A DNA stretch of 64,000 nt from Piezodorus guildinii (lineage: Eukaryota; Arthropoda; Insecta; Hemiptera; Pentatomidae): positions 147,684,439 through 147,748,438 of the forward strand of contig CM041292.1 of the NCBI GenBank assembly GCA_023052935.1, in the 5' to 3' direction. The translations under genes were made by a program, and so were the position numbers. Position 1 is the first letter of the stretch; each line of letters opens with the position of its first letter. The notes under the pieces were generated by a model. It ran no database searches, was not told where the DNA came from, and worked only from the letters and a program-made list of their open reading frames with translations. Below, in pieces: positions 11,216 to 20,156 of the stretch.

Positions 11216-11505
11216 AGGGATCACTTGTAGCTGGGTGGCTAGCGTAACAGCCTCCCATGCTAAAGGTCACGGGTTCAAACCCGCAGTTGGTCCTAGGATT
11301 TTTTAATAGGAGTAAAAAATCCTTAGTTACGCCGTCCTTCGGAGGGGGCGTTAAAAGGTGGTCCCGAGCCTGTGCGATGTCAGGTACTCGTTAAAGATCC
11401 CTATCCTAATAAAACCTGGATAGGAAAAATTTATGACTCCCACTGTAGCATCGTCCGATTAGCCATAGTAGCATAAAGTGACGTGAAATAAATAAACAAA
11501 CAAAT
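11216..11505 (+). mobile_element. tRNA-derived SINE, family 1
   Basis: The head GGATCACTTGTAGCTGGGTG contains an A-box-like segment (one mismatch), then a B-box GGTTCAAACCC, a body with a palindromic ATTTTTTAATAGG..TAAAAAAT hairpin, and a tail CGTCCGATTAGCC..GTGACG followed by AAATAAATAAAC repeats. A perfect 14-bp TSD flanks it. Near-identical copies lie at 11556-11849 (-), 15230-15519 (-) and 38311-38595 (+). Mobilisation by a LINE in trans is expected for this class. Confidence 0.9.
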
Positions 11506-11555
11506 AAATCATATGTTTCCAACGAACATTAAATAATGTTTTATTTAAATCTACT

Positions 11556-11849
11556 TGTTTGTTTGTTTCTTTATTTAACGTCACTTTATGCTACTATGGC
11601 TAATCGGACGATGCTACAGTGGGAGTCCTAAATTTTGCCTATCCAGGTTTTATTAGGATAGGGATCTTTAACGAGTACCTGACATCGCACAGGCTCGGGA
11701 CCACCTTTTAACGTCCCCTCCGAAGGATGGCGTAACTAAGGATTTTTTACTCCCATTAAAAAATCCTAGGACCACCTGCGGGTTTGAACCCGTGACCTTT
11801 AGCATGGGAGGCTGTTACGCTAGCCACCCAGCTACATACAAGTGATCCC
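11556..11849 (-). mobile_element. tRNA-derived SINE, family 1, reversed; tail-to-tail with the preceding copy
   Basis: The full family 1 consensus in reverse: GTTTGTTTC tail at the left, B-box complement GGGTTTGAACCC, and head ending AGTGATCCC at 11849. A 4-nt insertion interrupts the head (CTACATACAAGTG versus CTACAAGTG). With 11216-11505 it forms an inverted pair of ~290-bp arms separated by about 50 bp. Confidence 0.9.
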
Positions 11850-11921
11850 TTAAAATCTAATTAAAATATTTTTTAAATTAAAGTATAGTTAATAGTTTTT
11901 AAATTAATTTTAACGGTCGTA

Positions 11922-12469
11922 GTAAGTGAAAATCGTGTGTTGCTCGCACCAGATTTATATTTATTTATTATTTTGTATTCATTTCTTATATTTCTCTCTA
12001 TGGTAATTATAAATTCCATTACAAACAAATTGCATTTAAAAACATATGTTGGTAGATGTACTACTAACCTTTTAGTTTCTTTTTATTGCAGTGAATTTAT
12101 TGCAGCAATTAATCTTGTCCTTCAATTTCAGTGTATTTTTTATTAACTCTTAGTGAATATAAAGTTTTGCCAAACCTCTTGATCTTAAGCAACAAAAGAG
12201 AACTGTCAGGTTTTGTAAAGTCATACTACGGTCTAAGAACAGCCTTTTCAGTCTTCTAAAAATAATGGGTGCACTCTCTGTATTATTTATTACGATTTGG
12301 CAATTCGAACCATTTACACTACTGCTACAGAATGTTACGTCCATCAAGAGCTTACTTACACAATCCAACTAACAGAAAGGTTTTTTTTAATTTTGTCAAT
12401 TTATTTATTGCTATTTATTGTATTATGTATAAAAAAATCTGGTGCGAGCAACACACGACTTTCACTAAC
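11922..12469. mobile_element. 548-bp unit with 35-bp inverted ends shared with R900
   Basis: The left arm (11922-11956) GTAAGTGAAAATCGTG...CAGATTT is the reverse complement of 12435-12469 with two or three mismatches. The right arm is at the same time the 5' end of the R900 copy at 12436. The interior is AT-rich without a supported gene. It is either a short MITE using the R900 5' end as both termini, or an R900 copy truncated and inverted next to another. Confidence 0.55.
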
Positions 12470-13327
12470 ATCAATTTGTAAAATCAATGAAAGAATTTTC
12501 AAATAGAGTTAGAGTTAAAAATACGTGAAACTATTAAAGAATTAAATAAATTTAATTTATATAGAAACATGTGTTTTATTAAAAAATCTTTTATTTTATT
12601 ATCTAAAATAATCAGTTAGTTTTATCTTCTTCTCATCACTCTCTATTAACTTCTAAAAGCTTGCGTATGAGATGATATTTTTCTAAAATCTTTAGCTTTC
12701 CAACGGTATATCATACATGTATATTACTGCTCTTATGTTCAAAAACGAAAAATTGCATTAAAAAAATATTTTTTCTGTTTTCTCCTTTAGTTGGGTATCA
12801 AATTTATTCAATTTATATATTTACCTGTTTTTCATCATCGTTAACAAGATAATCTAGTTATTATTATTGAACCTACAAAATTAAAGGTACTTTAGGGGGA
12901 GAAAATTTAAAATATCGGTATTTAAGCCCTGTCAGACCATTTTTATCCAAATAAAATCTACATGATATTAAAGCCCATTAAATTTTACATCGATTTAGCG
13001 AGTTTAGTTAAAATCGTCGGAACCGTTTTCGAGAAAATCGAAAAAAGGTGCAAAATGCATGGTATAAAGTGCCTCTTCTGGTAAGCTCATTTTGATGAAA
13101 AAAGTTTTGTCACGTTTCGGGCGTATAGTTGTTTTAAATATGATATTTCAGTTTCATAGGACTTACCGTTTCCGCCCGGGAGTTACCACACACACACACA
13201 GACCTTTTCGCGGGACTTGGTTATTTGGACTCAGGGGACCCTAAAACGTGTATTTCCGTTGAAAACTGGAATTCGAAAATTTTCACGATCGCAATACTTC
13301 CCCTTACCATATATAGTAAGTGAAAGT
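12436..13327 (+). mobile_element. R900 interspersed repeat, copy A
   Basis: Starts with AATCTGGTGCGAGCAACACA, followed by ACTTTCACTAAC at 12458-12469. Ends with GTAAGTGAAAGT at 13316-13327, the inverted counterpart with one mismatch. Internal landmarks are AACATGTGTTTTATTA, CTTTCCAACGGTATATCA, AAAGCCCATTAAATTTTACA, CGAGAAAATCGAAAAAAGG, a short (CA)n and CTAAAACGTGTATTTCCGTT. The same order recurs at 40917, 43924, 44972 and 61949. There is no transposase or RT. Class is uncertain: MITE or Helentron-like non-autonomous element. Confidence 0.8.
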
Positions 13328-14219
13328 AAAAATACTACATGTAAATGTGAGTAAATATAAAAATCACGATACACTTGTTGAGAAGCTTCCCATTGGAAGC
13401 ACTCTAAAAATAATCTCAACCAGAAGATCTCGTGGCTATCTTTTCAGAGGCCTTGGAGGGTTATCAGGCATTGAAGAGGAAGAAAGGATAGAAACTAGTA
13501 GATTAGAGAGTAAATGGAATTGGTCATGAAAGGAATGCTAACAGAAAGATTAAAATGCTCTGAAATTCTAATCATACGAACCATGCAGTTAGTGGCGTTG
13601 GTAGTCGTTGTTCATGAGCTGTGCTAAAGAATTAACGTTTCCTATACGAGCCGCTAACGTACTCCCTTATAACAATGCAAATAGCATATCGCAAATTACA
13701 TCACATGTTGAATTTATTTATTTGTTTGTGATCAATAAATAATATTATTATTATACTGTACACTTTTGATAATTGAGGAAAATCGTCTCCTCTATTACTT
13801 TTACTTTTCCATCGGTGGCAGGATTGGGTTGGCCGAGGGGACGTAGGAGGGCCTCTTCTTTCGTCCCTACGCCCATTAAAAATAAATTTCAAAATCTTTG
13901 GAAAGTTTAATAATTGAGGACCCAACTTAAAATAAAACAGTTATGGAATGCTTTCCAGATCCGGAAAATAATCAAGAAAAATCGTTAATTTTACATTTAT
14001 CCAAAAATCTTTATACCAACGTTTCTGAGTCAGTTAAAAATACAATTGCACGGGATCAAAACGTCTAGTGTGAAAATATTATTTTCAAACGAGTGTTATA
14101 GGACTTTATTTTGTATCCAGAATTCTCAGAGGTTAATAGGCTGGTAACTTTCTTATTCCACCTAAGTATATGCATCAGAAGACCAATAACGAAAACTATA
14201 TGTGCTGGGATGAGCGACG

Positions 14220-14257
<38 letters not shown>

Positions 14258-15218
14258 TGGGTAAACTCTATTTAGTGTTAAAACGAGCTGGTCTTTGAAC
14301 ACTTAAAATGAAATAAAACAGATAATATTAAATTAATACCCCATTGAAAAAAGTAACAAAAACAAAATAGAACCTTAATCTTTAAATATAATCATTAATA
14401 TTTACGAGGAAAATTTAGAGCTAAAATAAACATTTAATTTATTAAAAAAAAATTAAAATTCTTTGATGATAATAAAATATAAAAAAAAATTAGATTAGGG
14501 CGTTAGAAATATAAGGAATCATACAAATATAATGAAATAAATAAATATAATGAGGGAAAAATGATCAATTATAATTATCTATCTATAAACTCTTCAGCTT
14601 TACTCCAGAATATAACACAGCTTCCGCACGACGGATAGGCGACTCTCTATGGAAAGACGGTGATCTTCAAGAAAGCAACGGAATGATGTCCTGCTCTAGT
14701 AAAAGGTAGAAGGCACCAGTCCATAAATCGGTACTTGTAGCTAAGTAGTTCTGAGGACAGTGGGGGCACTCTTTTCTGGTTAAAACCTACCCTATTCAAT
14801 AGTACTACATATGCGTAAACCAATAAAAAATACTACAATTCAGGCAGTCATAGGGTCTGCCGATAAAAGTTAATTTTTTAAATTCTCGATTTGCAGTGAA
14901 ATTTTGTTGAAAAAAAGAGCACGTTCGTTAAAATAGATTATCTTAAAAATGCATGTTTTGTTTTTTTATTATTGTTTCATTTTATTGTAAACATCATTAC
15001 CCTGCAGAGATATATCATCTTGAAGTATGCCATCGTAATCTAAATATAAATGTAGAGTTGGTGGTACACATAGCACGTTATTTTTTTATGGACCTGTATT
15101 GTATCAAGGAAATTTAGACATTTAGGAATAAGCTTTATAATTGTTTTTCAGAGATAACCTCAGTTTATCTCCCAAGTAAACAAAAAACATATGTTTTAAT
15201 TATTAATAACATATACTT
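13328..15218. other. Unassigned stretch with a poly(A) tract (14226-14255)
   Basis: A GC-richer patch at about 13780-13880 (GGCCGAGGGGACGTAGGAGG) gives a 74-codon minus frame with no recognisable domain. About 30 A occur near 14240. No exon-like or transposon structure was recognised. Confidence 0.4.
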
Positions 15219-15229
15219 GTGCTTAATTT

Positions 15230-15519
15230 GTTTGTTTGTTTATTTATTTAACGTCACTTTATGCTACTATGGCTAATCGGACGATGCTACAGTGGGAGTC
15301 CTAAATTTTGCCTATCCAGGTTTTATTAGGATAGGGATCTTTAACGAGTACCTGACATCGCACAGGCTCGGGACCACCTTTTAACGTCCCCTCCGAAGGA
15401 CGGCGTAACTAAGGATTTTTTACTCCCATTAAAAAATCCTAGGACCACCTGCGGGTTTGAACCCGTGACCTTTAGCATGGGAGGCTGTTACGCTAGCCAC
15501 CCAGCTACAAGTGATCCCA
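15230..15519 (-). mobile_element. tRNA-derived SINE, family 1, reversed
   Basis: Complete copy with an exact 11-bp TSD, GTGCTTAATTT, at 15219-15229 and 15520-15530. Sequence is nearly identical to 11556-11849, including the B-box complement GGGTTTGAACCC, so insertion is recent. It lies 127 bp left of the Ty3/Gypsy element. Confidence 0.92.
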
Positions 15520-15646
15520 GTGCTTAATTTAAATCTATATTTTTAAAATTAATTTAATTTTCAAATGTCATACTTCTACTCTTATAGACCAAGATATTCT
15601 TCTCGATTTCTCTTTACTACGATTTAAATATTGACAGTAACATCAT

Positions 15647-15918
15647 TTTAACGTGTTTCGTTAAAACTAATTATTACTTATAAATTTAAACTTTTATAAC
15701 CAAAAAGCACATTTTTATTATCTTCATACAAGCCTTTTTTAACTACACAAAAAAACATATGTTTTATTTACAGGAAGGTTACTTTTTGGTTAGCCACCTG
15801 GTACACATTTTATAAAATATATACAAATAAATTTAATGAACTTATCAAAAATATTCACAACCAAAAATAAGAATTAGACAAATTATGTGACCAAGTGGCT
15901 AACGCGATTTCCGCTACA
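15647..15918 (-). repeat. 3' LTR of the Ty3/Gypsy element (272 bp)
   Basis: On the minus strand it starts TGTAGCGGAAATCGCG and ends CGAAACACGTTAAA. It differs from the 5' LTR by two substitutions and 4 bp of indels, mostly in A-runs. Confidence 0.95.
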
Positions 15919-15930
15919 TCACCTCCCCCC
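15919..15930 (-). other. Polypurine tract of the Ty3/Gypsy element
   Basis: GGGGGGAGGTGA on the minus strand, directly against the 3' LTR; this is the plus-strand priming site for reverse transcription. Its last three bases are the TGA stop of the integrase frame, so coding runs right up to the LTR. Confidence 0.85.
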
Positions 15931-16974
15931 AATGACTGCGTCGAGGAATCGGCTCGGTGGTCTGACTATTCTTCCACTACGAGTCATCCTGGGGTCAGGA
16001 ACTTGGCGATCAGGCTCGGCGGAGTCATTGTGTTCCGTTGAAACCTTCTGAGGGTCCGGCTGAGCACAACTTGGATCTTGATTTTGGAGGAGGAATGCTG
16101 GCTTCAATCGGTCTACGGTTACAGTTTTGGAACCACTAAGCAGTTGAAGAACAAACGTCTTCTTATGTCTTTTTAAAACTTTGTAGGGGCCCGTATAAGG
16201 TGGGATGAGTGGTCTTTGTACCATATCGTCCCTCAAAAAGACATGGGAGCACGTTAAGAGGTCCGGGTGAACAAAGGGTTTTCTAGTGGGCGTCCGGAAG
16301 GCAGCCGGCCTGAGACTCACTAATTGCTCCCTTAGTTGTCGAACAAACTCTCCAGCGCTTTCCCGTTTCCTAGATTCTTCTAAAAATTCACCAGGAAGCC
16401 GAAGAGGTTGACCGAAAGTCATCTCTGCGGCACTTGTGACGTTGTCATCCCGTATTGCCGTGCGAAGTCCCAGCAGTACCATAGGCAGCAAGCTGGTCCA
16501 GGCATTGCTGTTGAACTGCGCCGTTAGGGCTGTCTTCAAAGTACGATGCCATCTCTCGACGCAACCATTGGACTGTGGGTGGTATGCTGTAGTTCGGCAG
16601 CACGGGAATCCTAAGGTCTTCGATAACTCAGGGAATAAATCCGATTCGAATTGACGCCCCTGATCAGTTGTGATGCGAGCCGGAACCCCGTAGCGAGAAA
16701 TCCATACCGCACAAAGTGCTTCAGCGCATGTAGCTGCCGAAATGTCTGCTATTGGATGTGCTTCTGGCCATCTAGTGTATCTGTCCACCACCGTTAAGCA
16801 ATATCGCATACCTGCTGAAAGTGGTAGAGGCCCTATAATATCTAGGTGAACATGCTCAAATCGAGCTGAAGGTAGAAACATACCAGGAGGAGCCACAGTG
16901 TAGCGCTGGACTTTTGATCGCTGACAGGCGATACATGCTTTCGCCCACTTCCCTATATCCACATTTCCACACAC
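15919..16974 (-). pseudogene. pol: Integrase core and C-terminal domain of Ty3/Gypsy pol
   Basis: A 351-codon open frame. CIACQ near residues 14-18 is the end of the HHCC zinc domain. The catalytic triad is complete: D45 (HLDIIGP), D104 (TTDQGRQF) and E140 (NGCVERWHR), the D,D-35-E spacing of retroviral-type integrases. Next comes LLGLRTA, then the C-terminal block PYTGPYKVLKR..VDRLKPAF, which resembles the chromatin/DNA-binding tail of this group. Integrase inserts the cDNA into host DNA in the nucleus. The core is undamaged, but the frame is cut off from upstream pol by a deletion near 16970, so no intact protein can be made. Family assignment is secure; the first M is an internal codon, not a natural start. 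Confidence 0.9.
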
Positions 16975-17137
16975 GGACTCCAGGATGGCTAAGGTTGTGT
17001 ATTTGTTGGAAAATAGTACGGCGCATTATTTCAGGTACGTAGGGACGAGCCGTAGGTTTAGATGTTTCGCAAAGGAGCCGGCTCACGAGACCCGATAACT
17101 CCATCCATTTCAGTTGCAGCCTGGGGTTTTCCAGCAA
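16856..17137 (-). pseudogene. pol: RNase H-integrase linker and HHCC zinc domain, frame-shifted and internally deleted
   Basis: This frame carries the linker LLCETSKPTARPYVP and the histidine half of the integrase zinc finger (IHNLSHPGVR). The cysteine half (ACIACQ) lies in the neighbouring frame of the downstream segment. The spacer between the two is only about 17 residues, shorter than the usual ~30, which indicates an internal deletion at about 16965-16980 that also changes frame. The upstream junction is a 5-bp tandem duplication at 17145-17154. Part of one ancestral pol reading frame. Confidence 0.8.
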
Positions 17138-18105
17138 CGTTGGAATCGCATCGCATTGCTTTGCGCTTCACATAATATATCCGTTCCACTTGGAGCTCCA
17201 ATTTCCTCCACTCGTGATAAGGCATCAGCGACGTTGTTATCCAACCCCGCGACGTAACGAATGTCAGTGGTAAATTGGCTAATATAATTCACCCACCGAA
17301 TTCGCATAGGTGTGGAGGACTCTGGCTTTTGATCGAATGTAAACAAGAGAGGTCTGTGGTCCGTCCATATTATGAAGTGTCGGCCTTCAACCTGAGATCG
17401 GAAATGTCGGATCGCCTGATGGATGGCCAACAGTTCACGGTCATAGGTGGAGTAATTACACTGAGATCTGGTAAAAACCTATGAAAAAAAACCTAGAGGT
17501 CGCCATACGCCATTTTCCTTTTGTTGAAGCGCTGCACCCATAGCTGTGTTTGAAGCATCGCAGGCCAAAACAAGGTCCGCTTCTGGATTCGGATGCGCAA
17601 TAATAGCGGCGTTGCGAAGAGCTTCTTTGCAGTCTTCAAATGCTTTGATCGAGGTATCCGTCCACGAGATTGGCGTCTTGTCGTTTTTCTTGGTTCCGGA
17701 TAAAAATGCGTTCAACGGTGACTGTATATTAGCCGCATGAGGAAGGCAGCGCCTGTAAAAATTCACCATTCCCAAGAAACGACGAAGGTCCGAAACTGTA
17801 GTGGGACGCGGATACTTGCTGATGGCCTCAACCTTTTCCGGCAGTACAGTGATGCCTTGTTGCGTAACCCTATGTCCTAAAAACTCTAACTCTTTTACAG
17901 CAAAGACGCATTTAGAGAGGTTTATAATTAAACCGTGCTGCTGAAGGCGTCGAAAAACTTCGTCTAGGTGCTTCTTGTGTTCCTCTTCGTCCGTTGACGC
18001 GATGAAGATGTCGTCTAGGTAGGCATAGACGAAGTCAAGACCCCGTAAGACAGTATCCAAAAATCTCTGGAAAGTCTGAGCCACGTTTCGGAGTCCAAAA
18101 CCCAT
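17110..18105 (-). pseudogene. pol: Reverse transcriptase (C-terminal half) and RNase H of Ty3/Gypsy pol
   Basis: The frame opens at GFGLRN and carries the RT active-site motif YLDD about 29 residues in. Then follow the thumb and connection segments (EFLGHRVT, LRRFLGMVNFYRRCLP) and the RNase H start (LACDASNTAMGAALQQ). A TAG at 17479-17481 interrupts RNase H in frame. Reading continues in the same frame through YSTYDREL, WTDHRPLLF and LDNNVADALSR, the last catalytic aspartate region. RT copies element RNA to cDNA in cytoplasmic particles; RNase H removes the RNA strand. The stop sits beside an eight-A/T homopolymer. The frame is lost at the 17145-17154 duplication. Confidence 0.92.
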
Positions 18106-18665
18106 CCGAACATACTCAAAAAGCCCAAGGGTGTGATAATAGCCGTCTTTGGGATGTCTTCCTCGGCGATTGGAATCTGGTAATAGGCCCTTTTAAGGTC
18201 TAATTTACTAAAGATACGTTTCCCGTGTAGACTGATATTGAAGTCGGCTATATTCGGGACTGCGTATCGATCGGGCGCCGTCTTAGAATTCAAACGTCGG
18301 TAATCTCCGCAAGGCCTCAAACCTCCATCCTTCTTAGGCACGATATGTAGGGGACTTGCCCACTGACTGCTAGATGGAAGAATGATGCCCTCTTGCAGCA
18401 TTTGCTCGAATTTCCTCTTAGCTGCAGTGTACCACACAGGATTGAGCCTTCGCGCCTTTGCTGTAACAGGTGCTCCCTGCGTCTCGATGTGGTGTTCAAC
18501 CGAATGTAAGGGCTCCTTTACAAAGACAGTGGGGCTCGTAATGCTAGGATACTTTTGGAGTAATTCTGTGTACCATTTTCCTTCGGGAACAGAATATATG
18601 GTGGGTCCGGACATATCTGTAAGTTTACCCCTAGTTGACAAACCAGTGTTTTTTTCTACCGACAA
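18015..18665 (-). pseudogene. pol: Reverse transcriptase, N-terminal half, Ty3/Gypsy pol
   Basis: The frame contains the classic RT opening: [42 protein letters not shown], then the first catalytic aspartate in [15 protein letters not shown], and KTAIITPLG. After PLG the sense of the protein jumps frame near 18115: this frame gives nonsense, while the frame at 18105 gives the expected continuation. One base is missing in a T-rich run. Upstream, the junction with protease near 18660 is also shifted, next to a seven-A run. The frame opens with TTG, so its first residue is not a true start. Confidence 0.92.
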
Positions 18666-19005
18666 CCAGCCAGATCTACCATAAGCTGATAGTGAAAGAG
18701 TAAATCAGCGCCGATGATTGGTTGCCCAACCTCTGCCAGGATAAAACGCCAGGTCATCTTCCGTCTGAGGCCCAAGTCCACTTCGATAAGGCGTTCCCCA
18801 TAGGTAGGAATAGGTGTTCCGTTTGCTGCATACAGAAGGAATTCGCCCGGTTTGGCCTTCAGAGGTTTCTTCACCGGGAATACCGATATTGCAGCTCCTG
18901 TGTCCACCAAGTACCGCGTACGGGACTGTCGGTCGTAAACAAAAAGTCGGCGGTTAACACGTCTAGCAGTAGATTCCGCCTCAGCTACTGCTAGTTCTAG
19001 TTTTC
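18656..19005 (-). pseudogene. pol: Aspartic protease of Ty3/Gypsy pol
   Basis: The pol frame is open from the gag overlap (GKLELAVAEAESTARR) through LVDTGAAISVFP, the active-site aspartate motif, to [11 protein letters not shown], the conserved flap/C-terminal ILG-like motif. It is a single-domain, retroviral-type protease that would act as a dimer to process Gag-Pol. It lies in the -1 frame relative to gag, consistent with frameshift expression. The first in-frame ATG is at 18910, but translation should enter from gag. The domain looks intact; the frame breaks just after it near 18656. Confidence 0.88.
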
Positions 19006-19821
19006 CGAAGGTTTGGAATCACCATCCCAAGCACACGGCTTTATACATTTGATCGCCCGTCCTCCGAATCTAGCATGATAGAAACAAACATTCCGATTAT
19101 TCGGTCGACGTCGCTGCGATTTCCCTGAGCCCGACTCACGAGCTTCTAAAGCTGTTACCCTCTCAGTCAACCTCTCCAGAGTAGGGAGCAATCGGGTTTC
19201 AAATTCAGAGGGGTGGGGTAGCTTTATTGCGGCAACTTCGCGGTCTTGTCCTTCGCTAAATTCGGCGATCCTATCCGCTATAATACAAAGATTTTTTAAG
19301 TCCTGCTCGTAGCTTGTAGCCAGGGCTAACTGCATCTTATTAGGGAGTCCCCGTAACCAAATAACTTTAATGAAATCCTCGGGAAGCAATGAACTACTTA
19401 GCTGTTGAAGGTCTCTAAGGAAACGCGAAGGTTTTCGGTCACCGAGCTGCTGTTCCTCCAGAAGGCGACGAATTCGTCTATTATCGGATTCCCCAAAACA
19501 CCGAGTTATTCTTTCCTTGAGAATTTCGTAAGGATTTTCATCCGGTGGTGATTTAGCCAGGTCTACAACCTCTCTCATGGCTTCCCGGTCTAACTGGGCT
19601 ATAGTATATTGAAATTTTTTTAGGCTACTTCTAATACTATATAGCGAGAAAACTATTTCCATTTGTACAAAGAAAACTTCCGTATCTGCTTTGAAAAATT
19701 CCGGGAGCTGTGCTTTGACACAAGCCGTTGATACCATTTCTACGGGTTGTGAAATTACCGGCGGAGTTACGATCTCTTCGTCGTCTAGCGTGAAAAGATT
19801 AAACACATCCTTCGATGCCAT
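18997..19821 (-). CDS. gag: Gag structural protein of the CsRn1-type Ty3/Gypsy element
   Basis: An intact 274-codon frame starting at ATG 19821, 64 bp inside the 5' LTR. Residues ~36-230 form a capsid-like helical region with VKAQLPEFF near its start and DENPYEILKERI, and no other domain. Residues 246-263 contain C-F-Y-H, nine residues, then C-I-K-P-C: a CX2HX9CX3C finger, the unusual CHCC nucleocapsid motif known from CsRn1 elements in place of the common CCHC knuckle. Gag assembles the cytoplasmic particle and packages element RNA. Its stop lies in a slippery A-rich sequence overlapping pol by about 40 nt. This is the only undamaged gene of the element. Confidence 0.93.
   Translation of the reverse strand: MASKDVFNLFTLDDEEIVTPPVISQPVEMVSTACVKAQLPEFFKADTEVFFVQMEIVFSLYSIRSSLKKFQYTIAQLDREAMREVVDLAKSPPDENPYEILKERITRCFGESDNRRIRRLLEEQQLGDRKPSRFLRDLQQLSSSLLPEDFIKVIWLRGLPNKMQLALATSYEQDLKNLCIIADRIAEFSEGQDREVAAIKLPHPSEFETRLLPTLERLTERVTALEARESGSGKSQRRRPNNRNVCFYHARFGGRAIKCIKPCAWDGDSKPSEN
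19000..19006 (-). promoter_or_regulatory. Likely -1 ribosomal frameshift site between gag and pol
   Basis: GGAAAAC, read as G GAA AAC in the gag frame, immediately before the gag TAG (18999-18997). A -1 slip to GGA AAA CTA enters the open protease frame. It fits the N NNW WWH pattern but is not a perfect XXXYYYZ heptamer, so efficiency is uncertain. Confidence 0.6.
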
Positions 19822-19865
19822 TTTTGTAAAAATGCTTATTAAAACTATGTACTCACAGCTCTCGG

Positions 19866-19883
19866 ATCACGTCGGGGTCACCA
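19866..19883 (-). other. Primer-binding site, tRNA-Trp
   Basis: TGGTGACCCCGACGTGAT on the minus strand, one base after the 5' LTR. It complements the 3' end, including CCA, of eukaryotic cytosolic tRNA-Trp; the match is from knowledge of that tRNA's 3' end and of the CsRn1 group's usual primer. Confidence 0.88.
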
Positions 19884-19884
19884 A

Positions 19885-20152
19885 TTTAACGTGTTTCGTT
19901 AAAACTAATTATTACTTATAAATTTAAACTTTTATAACCAAAAAGCACATTTTTATTATCTTCATACAAGCCTTTTTTAACTACACAAAAAACATGTTTT
20001 ATTTACAGGAAGGTTACTTTTTGGTGAGCCACCTGGTACACATTTTATAAAATATATACAAATAAATTTAATGAACTTACAAAAATTTTCACAACCAAAA
20101 ATAAGAATTAGACAAATTATGTGACCAAGTGGCTAACGCGATTTCCGCTACA
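19885..20152 (-). repeat. 5' LTR of the Ty3/Gypsy element (268 bp)
   Basis: Nearly identical to the 3' LTR; carries the element promoter by analogy with the family. TCAT follows at 20153-20156, matching 15643-15646. Confidence 0.95.
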
Positions 20153-20156
20153 TCAT

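Larger units (their letters stand above)
15647..20152 (-). mobile_element. Ty3/Gypsy LTR retrotransposon, CsRn1-type, full length (4.5 kb)
   Basis: Two LTRs (15647-15918 and 19885-20152) are flanked by a TCAT target duplication (15643-15646 and 20153-20156). Between them, on the minus strand, are a tRNA-Trp primer-binding site, gag, protease, RT, RNase H, integrase and a polypurine tract. The CHCC finger in Gag together with the tRNA-Trp primer are hallmarks of the CsRn1 group. There is no env. The LTRs differ by two substitutions and a few indels, so insertion is recent, yet pol carries several frame-breaking lesions, so this copy cannot make a full Pol. Confidence 0.95.

Noticed and set aside
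11270..11290. tRNA gene from the B-box
   Set aside because: The sequence repeats at four loci with SINE bodies and TSDs and lacks a full cloverleaf.
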